From Lachnospiraceae bacterium (GTDB lineage Bacteria > Bacillota > Clostridia > Lachnospirales > Lachnospiraceae), in assembly GCA_021205755.1 (NCBI GenBank), contig JAJPWX010000099.1, forward strand, positions 24,320-88,319: a DNA stretch of 64,000 bases, read 5' to 3'. The notes beneath the pieces were generated by a model. The model saw nothing but the letters and a program-made list of their open reading frames with translations, was not told the DNA's origin and did no database searches. Below are positions 41,595 to 51,160 of this stretch, in pieces. How positions within the stretch are numbered: position 1 is the stretch's first letter; every line of letters begins with the position of its first letter. The position numbers were made by a program, and so were the translations under genes.

Positions 41595-44363
41595 ATGAAG
41601 ATTTATGACATGAAAATCAATCATTTGACGAATCCACTTGGGTTTCGCATGACGCGCACGGTTTTTTCGTGGAAGGTAGCTGAGGCAACTGGGAAAAATC
41701 AGACAGAGGCCAGAATACAGGTAGCTACGGATGCGCAGATGCGCGAGATGGTTTTTGACTCTGGATTTGAGAAAGAAGCAGACAGTCTTGGCTATCACGC
41801 AGATTTTGAGCTGGAACCCTGCACGCGCTACTATTGGACAGTGACGGTGCGGACGGACGCTGAAGAAGAAGCAGTTGGCGAGACGCAGTGGTTTGAGACG
41901 GCGAAGCGTGCTGATCCGTGGACTGGAAAATGGATTACCTGTAATAATGAAAAGAAACGCCATCCGATTTTTGAAAAAGAGATTTGCCCGGCAAAGCCGG
42001 TCAGACAGGGGCGGCTCTATATCTGTGGTCTGGGGCTGTATGAGGCTTATTTTGACGGGGCGCGTATCGGAGACGAATATCTCACGCCGTATAGCAATGA
42101 TTACAAAGAATGGATACAGTATCAGACGTTCGACGTGACGGAGCAGATCAAAAATGCCGCTGATAAGCCGAAGCTCTCCATCTGGCTTGGAAATGGCTGG
42201 TACAAGGCCAGATTCGGGTTCGCCGCAAAGGAGGACATCGGTTTTTACGGCAATGAGTGGAAGCTGATCGCGGAGCTGCGCCTGACCTATGAGGATGGCA
42301 GCATTGAAACAATTGGTACAGATGATAGCTGGACGGTGCGCCGCAGTAATATTACGTTTTCGAATCTGTATGATGGGGAACATGTGGACGATACATTGCC
42401 GGAGCTTCCAATGGAACAGGCACAGTTTTGTGAGGCGCCGAAGGGGGCTTTGACGGAGCGGATGAGTCTGCCTGTCACCATTCATGAGGAATTTGAGCCG
42501 GTGGAACTGATTCACACACCTGCGGGTGAAACTGTTTTTGATATGGGACAGGAGTTTACGGGGCTTTTTGCCCTGCGTGTGCATGAGCCGGCCGGAACGG
42601 TGATTCATATTCAGACAGGAGAAATCCTGCAGAGAGGGCCTGCGCAGACAGAAACAACCCGGTCGGCGATGTCAGAACCGGATCAGATGGACGCCTTTGA
42701 GGCTCCCTGCGCCGGACATGCCGATGGAAATTTCTACAATGCAAACCTGCGTTCTGCAAAGTCAGAATATTATTACGTTTCGGATGGAACGGAGAAAACG
42801 ATTGTCCCGCATTTTACTTTTTTCGGCTACCGCTATGTAAAAGTGGAAGGCGTGACAAACCTGAGAAAGGAAGATTTCAAAGGTCTTGCGCTGTACAGCG
42901 ACCTGGAATTTACCGGTCAGATGGAGACCGGACATGTACTGGTCAACCGTTTTATCAAAAATGTCCAGTGGGGGCAGAAAAGCAATTTTGTGGATGTGCC
43001 CACTGATTGTCCACAGCGTGACGAGCGAATGGGCTGGACTGGGGACGCGCAGGTGTTTTCTCCGACGGCCACCTATCTTTCGGATACGTATGCTTTTTAC
43101 GCAAAATACCTTTATGATATGGCGAAAGAGCAGGGCGCACTGGATGGGAAGGTGCCGGATGTGATTCCTTCCTGTGGGGTAGAAAGCACAGCCTGCGTCT
43201 GGGGAGACGCGTCCTGCATTATTCCATGGAATCTGTACCTGTTTTATGGAGATAAGAGTATCCTGGAAGACCAGTTTGAGAGCATGAAAAGCTGGGTGGA
43301 CTATATTCGCAGAGTCGATGGAGCGGCTCCTGATGGAAGCGCCCCCTCGCTTTCGCTCGGCGGCAGGTCGGAGCCGCAAATGGAATCGCTTCGCGATGAA
43401 GCGGCTCCTCATGGGTGGCGGTATGTGTTTCACTATGGGGACTGGCTGGCACTGGATCATCCAGCTGGCGGCGCGGAGCAGGTGATGGGAGGTACGGATG
43501 AGGAATTCATCGCGAACCTGTATTATGCGGTCAGCGCTGGACTGGTGGCCAATGCCGCGCATGTGCTCGGAAAAGAAGCGGAGGAGGCTGAGTATCGTGC
43601 GCTTTCTGACGAGCAGTTCGCGGTGGTAAAGAACGAATACTACAGCGCGACCGGCAGATGCTGTATCAAGACACAGACCGCGCTGATTCTGACGCTGAAA
43701 TATCACTTGTCCGAGAATGTGGAGCTGACTAAAAAGCAGCTGAAGAAGCTGTTTGAACTGAGTGGTGGCAAGCTGCGGACCGGGTTTGTCGGCACGCCGC
43801 TATTAAATAATGTGTTGACCGAGAACGGATTTGAGGAGCTGGCTTATGAGCTGCTGCTGAACGAGGACTATCCGGGCTGGCTCCATGAAGTGAAGCTTGG
43901 CGCGACGACCGTCTGGGAGCGCTGGAACAGCCTGCTCGATGACGGAACGATCTCCGGCATCAGTATGAACAGCATGAACCACTACGCATATGGCTCTGTT
44001 CTGGAGTGGATGTTCCGTCATGTGGCGGGCATCAACACCGCAGATGAGGCGCCTGGTCTCCGAAAAGTGGCCTTTATGCCGCTCCTGAACTGGACTTTGC
44101 GGAAAGTGTCCGCGTCCTATGACTCCCCGGCCGGACTGTACAAAAGCAGCTGGGAGATGACCGATCCGACCCATGTGACGCTGTCCGTCAGTGTGCCGTT
44201 TGGCTGTAGTGCAACCCTGCAGCTGCCGTTGGCGAAGCCGGAAACTTATGAGGATAAAGAAAATCCGTTGTTTTCCTGCGTGAAAGATGGTATTTGCTAT
44301 CTGGAGCCGGGAACCTATACAGTCAGTTATGATCTGGCGGAGACGGTGGCTGAGAAAAAATAA
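41595..44363 (+). CDS. GH78 alpha-L-rhamnosidase (922 aa)
   Basis: Hydrolyses terminal alpha-L-rhamnose from glycosides or plant polysaccharides; no signal peptide, so cytosolic. Seen: N-terminal Ig-like and beta-sandwich domains (WTGKWITC, YICGLGLYEAYFDG), then the (alpha/alpha)6 catalytic barrel with the typical VPTDCPQRDERMGWTGDAQ, GDWLALD and LGATTVWERWNS, and SMNHYAYGSVLEW near the C-terminus. A 78-bp in-frame insertion (43323-43400, 26 residues) precedes the HYGDWLALD motif and contains a family II repeat flanked by 14-bp direct repeats. Key motifs are intact. Confidence 0.93.
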   Translation: MKIYDMKINHLTNPLGFRMTRTVFSWKVAEATGKNQTEARIQVATDAQMREMVFDSGFEKEADSLGYHADFELEPCTRYYWTVTVRTDAEEEAVGETQWFETAKRADPWTGKWITCNNEKKRHPIFEKEICPAKPVRQGRLYICGLGLYEAYFDGARIGDEYLTPYSNDYKEWIQYQTFDVTEQIKNAADKPKLSIWLGNGWYKARFGFAAKEDIGFYGNEWKLIAELRLTYEDGSIETIGTDDSWTVRRSNITFSNLYDGEHVDDTLPELPMEQAQFCEAPKGALTERMSLPVTIHEEFEPVELIHTPAGETVFDMGQEFTGLFALRVHEPAGTVIHIQTGEILQRGPAQTETTRSAMSEPDQMDAFEAPCAGHADGNFYNANLRSAKSEYYYVSDGTEKTIVPHFTFFGYRYVKVEGVTNLRKEDFKGLALYSDLEFTGQMETGHVLVNRFIKNVQWGQKSNFVDVPTDCPQRDERMGWTGDAQVFSPTATYLSDTYAFYAKYLYDMAKEQGALDGKVPDVIPSCGVESTACVWGDASCIIPWNLYLFYGDKSILEDQFESMKSWVDYIRRVDGAAPDGSAPSLSLGGRSEPQMESLRDEAAPHGWRYVFHYGDWLALDHPAGGAEQVMGGTDEEFIANLYYAVSAGLVANAAHVLGKEAEEAEYRALSDEQFAVVKNEYYSATGRCCIKTQTALILTLKYHLSENVELTKKQLKKLFELSGGKLRTGFVGTPLLNNVLTENGFEELAYELLLNEDYPGWLHEVKLGATTVWERWNSLLDDGTISGISMNSMNHYAYGSVLEWMFRHVAGINTADEAPGLRKVAFMPLLNWTLRKVSASYDSPAGLYKSSWEMTDPTHVTLSVSVPFGCSATLQLPLAKPETYEDKENPLFSCVKDGICYLEPGTYTVSYDLAETVAEKK
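43323..43414. repeat. In-frame repeat insertion in the rhamnosidase gene
   Basis: GCGGCTCCTGATGG (43323-43336) and GCGGCTCCTCATGG (43401-43414) are direct repeats 78 bp apart. Between them lie a reverse-strand family II segment (43333-43370) and a small hairpin ATCGC-TTC-GCGAT. Confidence 0.7.
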
Positions 44364-44405
44364 ACAGGTACTCAGACAGATTTTTGAGAAAGAGGAGAAC
44401 GCAAG

Positions 44406-44732
44406 ATGGCACAGGATGGATTTACGAAAAGAGATTGGGCACTTTTCAGGGAGAAGGTTCCCGAATGGCAGGAAGCTTATATGGAGAAGCTTGTAAAAGA
44501 GTACATAGCATTGCTTTCCGGTGATGGGGCGGCTTCAGATAAGTTCTGGGCTTTGGAAAAGCGCATCAAAGAAGACAGGCATCGTAAGGGAGTGATTCTG
44601 GATATGAGCCGCTCGGAGATGTTTGATAATATTCTTTCACTGATACGGGAAGGTGCAATTACGATAGAAGATCTGGATGATTTCAGCGATGGTGTAAAGG
44701 AAAGAGTCAGGCTTTTATTGAAAAAATGGTAG
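44406..44732 (+). CDS. Small hypothetical protein (108 aa)
   Basis: A charged, helical cytosolic protein with GAGGAG nine bases before the ATG. It begins MAQDGFTKRDWALFREKVPEWQEAYM and contains ILDMSRSEMFDNILSLI. Proteins of this look are common in Lachnospiraceae without known function. It is probably co-transcribed with the ketopantoate reductase-like gene 21 bases downstream. Confidence 0.75.
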   Translation: MAQDGFTKRDWALFREKVPEWQEAYMEKLVKEYIALLSGDGAASDKFWALEKRIKEDRHRKGVILDMSRSEMFDNILSLIREGAITIEDLDDFSDGVKERVRLLLKKW

Positions 44733-44753
44733 AAGATCGGGAGAGAAGTTATT

Positions 44754-45653
44754 ATGATCAAAACAGTTGGAATCGTAGGGCTGGGAGCCCTGGGCGTACT
44801 TTATGGGAGCCTGCTTCTGGAGAAAATGGATCGGGAAGACATTCTGATCATTGCGGATGAAGACCGCATCCGCCGGTATCAGGCGGAAGGGGTGTACGCG
44901 AATGGGAAAAAATGCGAGTTCCGCTATGCGAGGCCGGAAGAAGGCCGACCGCTGGATTTACTGATTTTTACTACGAAGTATATGGCTCTGGCGGAAGCAG
45001 CCAGGATGGCGCGGCCCTTTTGTGGGGAGCAGACGATTGTGATGTCGTTTTTAAATGGAGTGTCCTCGGAGCAGATGCTGGAAGAGATTCTGAAACCAAA
45101 ACGGCTTTTGTACTCCTGCGTACAGGGGATGGACGCGACCAGAATAGATCACCAGGTCACATACAGCAAAACAGGCTATATCGCCTTTGGCGAAATGGAT
45201 TCCTACCGAAGCGAAGCAGTTTGTGAGGCGGAGGAGTTTTTTGGACGGACCGGTCTGGCTTATCAGGTGCCGGAGGATATTCGCCATCAGATTTACAGCA
45301 AGTGGATGCTGAATGTGGGAGTAAATCAGACCTGTGCGGTCTTTGATGTGGATTATGAGGGCGTGCAGAAGCCTGGAAAGCTTCGGAATATTATGGTGGC
45401 TGCGATGGAAGAGGCCAGAAGTGCGGCCGCCGCGGAAGGAATCCTGCTGACAGAAGAAGAGCTGTGGGGCTGGATGGACGTCATTGATGGTCTCTCTCCG
45501 AACGGTCAGCCTTCGATGCGGCAGGATGTTCTGGCAGGGCGGCAGACGGAAGTGGAGCTGTTTGCCGGAACGGTATGCGCTATGGGGCATAAATATGGCA
45601 TTCCGGTTCCGCAAAACGAGGAGTTTTACAGAGCGTTAAATGCAGATAGGTAG
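44754..45653 (+). CDS. Ketopantoate reductase family protein (299 aa)
   Basis: NADPH-dependent 2-dehydropantoate 2-reductase fold. The N-terminal Rossmann motif is GIVGLGALGVLYGSLL; FTTKYMAL and the C-terminal helical domain with Lys/Asn residues (SKWMLNVGVNQTC) fit the ApbA/PanE family. The canonical reaction yields pantoate for coenzyme A, but many paralogues have other 2-oxoacid substrates and no pan genes are adjacent, so the exact role is uncertain. Confidence 0.85.
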   Translation: MIKTVGIVGLGALGVLYGSLLLEKMDREDILIIADEDRIRRYQAEGVYANGKKCEFRYARPEEGRPLDLLIFTTKYMALAEAARMARPFCGEQTIVMSFLNGVSSEQMLEEILKPKRLLYSCVQGMDATRIDHQVTYSKTGYIAFGEMDSYRSEAVCEAEEFFGRTGLAYQVPEDIRHQIYSKWMLNVGVNQTCAVFDVDYEGVQKPGKLRNIMVAAMEEARSAAAAEGILLTEEELWGWMDVIDGLSPNGQPSMRQDVLAGRQTEVELFAGTVCAMGHKYGIPVPQNEEFYRALNADR

Positions 45654-45677
45654 TCAGGATAGGAGGAAATTACAATT

Positions 45678-46199
45678 ATGGAATTGACAGAAGGCGTATT
45701 AAAAAGAAGAAGCATCCGTTCTTTTACGGAGCAGAAGATAACAGACGAGGAACTTCACACGATACTTCGGGCGGGTATGACTGGGCCAAGCTGCGCAAAC
45801 ACCCGCGACTGGAGCTTTCTTGTGGTACGGGATAAAGAGACATTGCGTAAGATGGCGGAAGCCAATGGAAGATATGCTCAGCCTCTTTGTCATTGCGATG
45901 TGGGAATTCTGATTTTGGGAGATCTGGAGCGGGCATTTCCGCCGGCGAAGGAGTACTGGGTGATTGACGGCGCAATTGCGGGACAGAACATGATCCTTGC
46001 GGCTGAAGGACTCGGCATTGGCTCTGTGTGGCTTGGTACCTGGCCGCAGATGGATCGGGTGAAGAAGCAGAGAGAGCTGTTTTCCCTGCCGGAGACGGTA
46101 GTGCCGCACTCGATCATCGCGTTTGGTTATCCGGCGGAGAATAAGGATCGTGAGCACCCGGATTATGAAGAGAGCCAGGTGCATTTTGAGCGGTGGTAA
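45678..46199 (+). CDS. Nitroreductase family protein (173 aa)
   Basis: FMN-dependent NAD(P)H oxidoreductase. Seen: the FMN-binding RRSIRSFTEQKITDEEL at the N-terminus, GMTGPSCANTRDWSFLVV and the C-terminal GLGIGSVWLGTWPQ region. Length is typical. AGGAGG precedes the ATG; it starts 25 bases after the reductase-like gene and is probably co-transcribed. The natural substrate is unknown. Confidence 0.9.
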   Translation: MELTEGVLKRRSIRSFTEQKITDEELHTILRAGMTGPSCANTRDWSFLVVRDKETLRKMAEANGRYAQPLCHCDVGILILGDLERAFPPAKEYWVIDGAIAGQNMILAAEGLGIGSVWLGTWPQMDRVKKQRELFSLPETVVPHSIIAFGYPAENKDREHPDYEESQVHFERW

Positions 46200-46290
46200 A
46201 CGCAAGGATGTATTTAGAAAAGTAAAATGACTTACGCGTTTACTATAAATAATAGTGGGAGAAGCAGAGTGTGTTTTAGAGAGGAGTACT

Positions 46291-47679
46291 ATGCCTGACA
46301 AAAAAGAGCAGTCAATAGAAGAACAGAAGGTCGAATTGTTTGAGCGGATTCCGATTCCGCGGGCAGTTATGAGGATGGCGGTTCCTACAGTGCTCAGTTC
46401 TCTTGTCATGGTGATTTATAACCTGGCGGATACGTATTTTGTGGGTATGCTGAACGATCCCATTGAAAATGCTGCGGTCACGTTGGCCGCGCCGGTGCTG
46501 CTGGCGTTTAACGCTATCATTAATCTGTTTGGAGTCGGCGGTTCCAGCCTGATGAGCCGCTATCTTGGGAAAAAAGAGTACGAATCGGTGCGAAAAAGCT
46601 CTGCGATCAGCTTTTATTGTGCTCTCGCTTTTTCTGTTTTATTTTCACTGATGGCCGGCATTTTCCACGCACAGCTGCTGGGAATTCTGGGAACCACCAG
46701 TGATACCGAGGCGGCTACCTGGCAGTACCTTCGCTGGACGACTCTGTGCGGCGCGGTTCCGGCGATCCTGAATGTCGTGCTGGCCAATCTGGTGCGCTCG
46801 GAGGGAGCCTCCCTTCATGCCAGCATCGGAACCATGAGCGGCTGTCTGCTGAATATTGTGCTGGATCCGATCTTTATCCTGCCCATGGGGTTTGGTATGG
46901 GGGCAGCCGGTGCGGGACTGGCTACCTTTCTTTCCAACTGTGTGGCCTGTATTTACTTTTTTGTCCTGCTGTGGGTGCGCCGCAGGAAGACGCTGGTGTG
47001 TGTGAACCCGCGCATGTTTTCTTTTGACTCCGCGATTCTCAAAGGAATCTGCGCGGTCAGCGTGCCTGCCGCGATTCAGAATCTGCTGAACGTGACCAGC
47101 ATGACGGTGCTGAATAACTTTACCTCTTCCTACGGCGCCAATGCGGTTGCCGCGATGGGGATCACCCAGAAAATCAATATGATTCCCATGTATATCGCGA
47201 TGGGTGTTTCACAGGGCATTATGCCGCTGGTCGGCTACAACTATGCCAGCGGGAACCGGGAGCGTATGAAAAAGGCGATTGCCTTTACCGCGAAAATCAG
47301 CGTGACATTTATGCTGCTGATGACTGTAGTATATTTTGCGGGCTCCGAGGGTCTGATTCGCCTGTTTATGAAAAATGAAGAGGTGGTCGCCTATGGCAGC
47401 CGTTTTCTTCAGGGAATGTGTCTGGAACTGGTATTTTTGAATGTCGATTTCCTGGCAGTCGGAGTCTTTCAGGCCTGCGGCATGGGGAGAAAGTCGCTGG
47501 TATTTGCTATTTTGAGGAAGGTCGTGCTGGAGATACCGGCATTGTTTTTGCTGAACTGGCTCTGGCCGCTGTACGGGCTTGCCTACGCCCAGCCCTGTGC
47601 AGAGCTTGTGCTGGCGATTGCGGCTGTGATTTTGCTGGGAAGGATCTTCCGGGAGCCAATGCGGGGAGTTTCCAACTGA
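46291..47679 (+). CDS. MATE family efflux transporter (462 aa)
   Basis: About twelve hydrophobic segments. The N-terminal PRAVMRMAVPTVLSSLVMVIYN and the repeated pattern near the middle (SVPAAIQNLLNVTSM) are the two pseudo-symmetric MATE halves. Cation-coupled export of organic cations, drugs or metabolites is expected; the substrate is unknown. I chose ATG 46291 because GAGAGGAG is nine bases upstream; an earlier in-frame start lacks this. Confidence 0.92.
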   Translation: MPDKKEQSIEEQKVELFERIPIPRAVMRMAVPTVLSSLVMVIYNLADTYFVGMLNDPIENAAVTLAAPVLLAFNAIINLFGVGGSSLMSRYLGKKEYESVRKSSAISFYCALAFSVLFSLMAGIFHAQLLGILGTTSDTEAATWQYLRWTTLCGAVPAILNVVLANLVRSEGASLHASIGTMSGCLLNIVLDPIFILPMGFGMGAAGAGLATFLSNCVACIYFFVLLWVRRRKTLVCVNPRMFSFDSAILKGICAVSVPAAIQNLLNVTSMTVLNNFTSSYGANAVAAMGITQKINMIPMYIAMGVSQGIMPLVGYNYASGNRERMKKAIAFTAKISVTFMLLMTVVYFAGSEGLIRLFMKNEEVVAYGSRFLQGMCLELVFLNVDFLAVGVFQACGMGRKSLVFAILRKVVLEIPALFLLNWLWPLYGLAYAQPCAELVLAIAAVILLGRIFREPMRGVSN

Positions 47680-47784
47680 CAACTATGGAACTTCTTTGTG
47701 CTTACTTTATAGATTGATGTTCGGCCTTATTATATAAGCAGCCAGGGAAAAAAGAGTATAAAGATCAGACTGGTGTGATAAAAA

Positions 47785-47804
47785 ACGTTTACAATTTGGT
47801 TACA
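47785..47804 (+). promoter_or_regulatory. Candidate response-regulator operator 1
   Basis: ACGTTTACAATTTGGTTACA is identical to 51141-51160. Within it GTTTACA and GGTTACA form a direct repeat with an 11-bp period, the usual geometry of OmpR-family sites. It sits 9 bp upstream of the -35 of the regulator promoter. Confidence 0.65.
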
Positions 47805-47813
47805 TCCCATCCA

Positions 47814-47842
47814 TTGAAAAACAAGCCAGCCCGTATTATAGT
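47814..47842 (+). promoter_or_regulatory. Promoter of the two-component envelope module
   Basis: TTGAAA (47814-47819), a 17-bp spacer and TATAGT (47837-47842), upstream of the response regulator gene and downstream of operator 1. Confidence 0.6.
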
Positions 47843-47932
47843 AAATGGCAGGAAAGCAGTTTGTTTGAAATTGTGAAAAACGAACAGCTGCGTTCCTGCC
47901 AAAATTTATTTATTGGGGAAGCGTGTGTGTAT

Positions 47933-48601
47933 ATGAAAGAAAGAATACTGGTCATTGAGGATTCAGCGGCGATCAATGAACTGATTTGTATCAATCTGGA
48001 GACGGCAGGGTATGAGCCGCTGCCATTCTGGGACGGCGATGCGGTGAGTACGTGGCTTCATGACGAAAAGCGTCAGTGGATCGATCTGGCACTTCTGGAT
48101 GTCATGCTTCCGGGTAAAGACGGTTTCGCGCTGTTACCCCAGCTGCGAGCATTGGAAATCCCGGTGATTTTTCTGACGGCAAAGGGCGACCTGAACAGCA
48201 AGATTCATGGCTTAAAGGACGGGGCAGAGGACTATATCGTTAAGCCGTTTGAAATGCTGGAGCTGCTTGTGCGTGTGGAAAAAGTGCTGGCGCGGTACCG
48301 AAAGGAAGCGGAAATCTTCGTGGTGCGGGATGTCGAGATTTTTCCGGAGGAGCGGCGGGTAACGAAAGCAGGAAGGGAGATTTCTCTGAAACCAATGGAA
48401 TTTGACTGCCTGCTGCAGCTTGTGAAATATAAAAACATCGCTCTCAGTCGTGAACAGCTGATCAATGCGCTGTGGGGTGTGGATTTTGACGGCGAGACGC
48501 GCACGATTGATGTGCATATTGCGAGACTGCGGAAAAAACTGGATTTCCAGGATGTGATTCAGACTGTGCCCCGCATCGGCTACCGACTAAATTCCCAATG
48601 A
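47933..48601 (+). CDS. OmpR-family response regulator (222 aa)
   Basis: The receiver has ILVIEDS, phospho-Asp in LALLDVMLPGKDG, VIFLTAKGDL and the Lys in VKPF. The winged-helix domain follows (EISLKPMEFDCLLQL ... LRKKLDFQDVIQTVPRIGYRL). I chose ATG 47933; GTG 47927 is about eight bases from GGGGAAG and may be used instead. It is followed directly by its kinase gene, and an identical 20-bp sequence precedes both this gene and the lipoprotein gene at 51254, pointing to autoregulation and control of the module. Confidence 0.93.
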   Translation: MKERILVIEDSAAINELICINLETAGYEPLPFWDGDAVSTWLHDEKRQWIDLALLDVMLPGKDGFALLPQLRALEIPVIFLTAKGDLNSKIHGLKDGAEDYIVKPFEMLELLVRVEKVLARYRKEAEIFVVRDVEIFPEERRVTKAGREISLKPMEFDCLLQLVKYKNIALSREQLINALWGVDFDGETRTIDVHIARLRKKLDFQDVIQTVPRIGYRLNSQ

Positions 48602-48617
48602 GTGAGGAGGCTGATAC

Positions 48618-50207
48618 ATGAGACGCGAAAATACAGATCCGCTTCATCCAGAGGCAGGAAATGCTGTTCATCCCAGGTCTGTTCGCCCAGGGTGGCTCTT
48701 ACGAACAAAAATATCTTTGGTGTCAGCCCTGCTGCTTCTGGTTTTATCACAGATTTTTTCCATCTGGAACCTGTATGAGACGCAGATGCGGATGATTGGT
48801 GTTGTGCTTGGAGATGAACAGACGGCACTTTCTTCTGATATGAGCGCTTTTTCGAAGCAGCTTTCAAAGCTTGGCATCACGGACGACCGCTGGATACCGG
48901 CCGCGGCGCGGTCTGTTTTCCTGAGCTCCTACAGTACGGATGCTGTACTTTATTATGATGGCGAGATACTTGTGAACAGCACACCCTATGAGTTTGACCT
49001 GGAAGCGGGGACGCCTCTTGATGAAAAGTACGAGAAATATGCGCTCTCCAGTGCGTACCATTTCAATGACACTGCCGCCTATCTTGCCAGGGTAAACGGG
49101 AGTATTCTTGTGGTTACTTACATAGAGGAAGCTTCGTATCGTTCAGAAAATGGATTTGCCCTTTTGCATTATCGCGATGTCACAACTGTTTTCCGGGAAA
49201 GCAGGCTTCTTTTTGTGCGCGGAATCCTTGTTTCGCTGGTTCTTGCGGTGATTTTGGGATGCGCACTGACTCTGATTATACGCAGACTTTTTGCGCCGCT
49301 TTATCAGTTGAAGGACGCGGCCAATGTCATTGCGGATGGACAGTACGAAGGACGTGTTCTGTTGAAGAGGAACACAGGAAAAAAGGAAGATGAAGTCACG
49401 GAAATCGCACTGGCCTTCAATCGCATGGCAGAGAATGTGGACGAACATATCCGGACATTAGCCCAAATGAATGAGAAACAGCGAATGCTGCTCGGCGCGC
49501 TTTCCCATGAACTGAAGACACCGATGACCAGCATTCAGGGATATGCGGAGCTGCTGCAGCGCGTTTCGCTTTCCCCGGAACGTCAGGTGTCTGCGCTGAA
49601 CTATATCGAGCAGGAAAGCCGGCGGCTTTCACGCCTGTCCGTAAAAATGCTTCAATTGATTGACCTGTCGGATGAGTCCGATATTGAATCGAAGGATATT
49701 TCCGTTGAAACGCTTTTCTCGAAAGCGAAAGACATCGTTCAGAAACGACTGGAGGAAAAAGAGATTTTGCTGCGATTTATGATTCAGGACGCGCCAAATC
49801 AAAACGATGCGGAGCAGTTGGAGCGATCGGGAAGTCAACCGCTGCAAAAGGATTCTTCCCTGATTGTCACCGGAGATGAGGATTTGCTGCTCTCTTTCTT
49901 GACCAATCTGATTGACAATGCAAGAAAAGCCAGCCCGCAGGGCAGCACCATTACATTGATTGCTTCCCCGGAAGGGTTGTTTGTTCAGGATGAGGGCTGC
50001 GGCGTCGCATCGGAGGAACAGGAAAAGATTCTGGAACCATTTTACATGGCGGATAAAGCCAGAACACGCCGGGAAGGCGGTGCCGGACTGGGACTGGCTT
50101 TGTGTGCGCAGATTGCCAGACTGCATGGCGGCAGGATGGAAGTGCAAAGCGTGCCGGGAGAAGGCAGCCGGATTGGGGTGAGGTGGAATGTTTTTCAAAC
50201 AAAATGA
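48618..50207 (+). CDS. Membrane sensor histidine kinase (529 aa)
   Basis: First membrane span near residues 32-52, an extracytoplasmic domain of about 140 residues, a second span near 193-215, then HAMP. The His is in GALSHELKTPMTSIQGYAELL, the N box is FLTNLIDNARKAS, and the G boxes are VQDEGCGV and GGAGLGLALC. The partner is the upstream regulator. The 3' end overlaps the permease gene by 20 bases. The sensed signal is presumably an envelope condition; this is inference from the domain layout and module content. Confidence 0.92.
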   Translation: MRRENTDPLHPEAGNAVHPRSVRPGWLLRTKISLVSALLLLVLSQIFSIWNLYETQMRMIGVVLGDEQTALSSDMSAFSKQLSKLGITDDRWIPAAARSVFLSSYSTDAVLYYDGEILVNSTPYEFDLEAGTPLDEKYEKYALSSAYHFNDTAAYLARVNGSILVVTYIEEASYRSENGFALLHYRDVTTVFRESRLLFVRGILVSLVLAVILGCALTLIIRRLFAPLYQLKDAANVIADGQYEGRVLLKRNTGKKEDEVTEIALAFNRMAENVDEHIRTLAQMNEKQRMLLGALSHELKTPMTSIQGYAELLQRVSLSPERQVSALNYIEQESRRLSRLSVKMLQLIDLSDESDIESKDISVETLFSKAKDIVQKRLEEKEILLRFMIQDAPNQNDAEQLERSGSQPLQKDSSLIVTGDEDLLLSFLTNLIDNARKASPQGSTITLIASPEGLFVQDEGCGVASEEQEKILEPFYMADKARTRREGGAGLGLALCAQIARLHGGRMEVQSVPGEGSRIGVRWNVFQTK

Positions 50208-51117
50208 GAGGAAGGGGTTAAACTTTAGAGGGAAGGCTCACCAGATACTTTCTGCCACACGCTGCTGCTTCCTCGGTTTTTTCCGAAACCCGAGGACAAT
50301 CATCCTCTTCCTTTTCGGCGTAGTGCTCTGTTTTTTGCTGAGCAGCCGTGTCACAGAGGTGGCTGAATATTACGGGACAACCATGCAGGCAGCGGAGCCA
50401 TTTATCTGGACATTCGGTGATTCTACTGCAATTCTGCTGATTTCTATGCTTCTGATCTTTTTGTTTTCTGATCTGCCGAAGTTGACGCCATTTACGCCGT
50501 TTCACCTGATGCGGACAACGAAAAGCCGCTGGCTGATTTCGCAGCTGCTCTATATCATGCTCTGCACAGCGTTGTACATTCTCTTTATTCTGATTGTCAC
50601 AGTCGTGCTCTGCATGAAATATTCCTACACAGGAGATCTGTGGAGTGAGACGGCGGCCATCCTTGGTTATTCCACTTTAGGCGATCAGCTGAATGTTCCA
50701 TCTACCGTCAAGGTAATGGAGAGCATTACCCCCATCGGCTGTATGGCGCAGGTTGCGTTGCTGATGTTTGCTTACAGCCTGACGCTTGGATTTCTGATTC
50801 TGCCGGGTAATCTGCTGTTCGGGAAAAAGGCAGGGATGTTTTTTGCTCTGCTTTACAGCCTGTATGGATTTCTGCTCGACCCGGATGTATTAGGGAAAAT
50901 ACTGGGGTTTGAGACCTGGGAGCTCTATCGTGTCCGCAGCATTGTCGGCTGGATCAGTCCGCTGAACAATGCGGTCTATGGGATGCATGATTTCGGATAT
51001 GACAACCTGCCGTCCATCGCGCAGTCTCTGTTGATCTTTGGAGGAATACTGGCAGCTGGAATTATCATTTCCTGGAGGGCGGTGAAAAAATATAATTTTA
51101 CGTTCCTGGGGACGTGA
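50188..51117 (+). CDS. ABC-2 type permease-like membrane protein (309 aa)
   Basis: Six or so hydrophobic segments with a large N-terminal loop between the first two. The sequence lacks an ATPase domain. It begins inside the kinase gene and so is translationally coupled. Together with the split permease at 52976-53703 and the ATPase at 53828 it would form an ABC-2 type transporter. Family assignment rests on topology and context, not on a strong motif. Confidence 0.7.
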   Translation: MFFKQNERKGLNFRGKAHQILSATRCCFLGFFRNPRTIILFLFGVVLCFLLSSRVTEVAEYYGTTMQAAEPFIWTFGDSTAILLISMLLIFLFSDLPKLTPFTPFHLMRTTKSRWLISQLLYIMLCTALYILFILIVTVVLCMKYSYTGDLWSETAAILGYSTLGDQLNVPSTVKVMESITPIGCMAQVALLMFAYSLTLGFLILPGNLLFGKKAGMFFALLYSLYGFLLDPDVLGKILGFETWELYRVRSIVGWISPLNNAVYGMHDFGYDNLPSIAQSLLIFGGILAAGIIISWRAVKKYNFTFLGT

Positions 51118-51140
51118 AAGTGAAATTTGATTCGCCTATA

Positions 51141-51160
51141 ACGTTTACAATTTGGTTACA
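51141..51160 (+). promoter_or_regulatory. Candidate response-regulator operator 2
   Basis: Identical over 20 bp to 47785-47804. Here the 11-bp periodicity continues through GGCAAGGACTT and GGCAACATCTT to about 51186, giving four phased units. A TATACT -10 lies at 51193-51198 with no good -35 at the right distance, as for an activator-dependent promoter. Confidence 0.65.
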
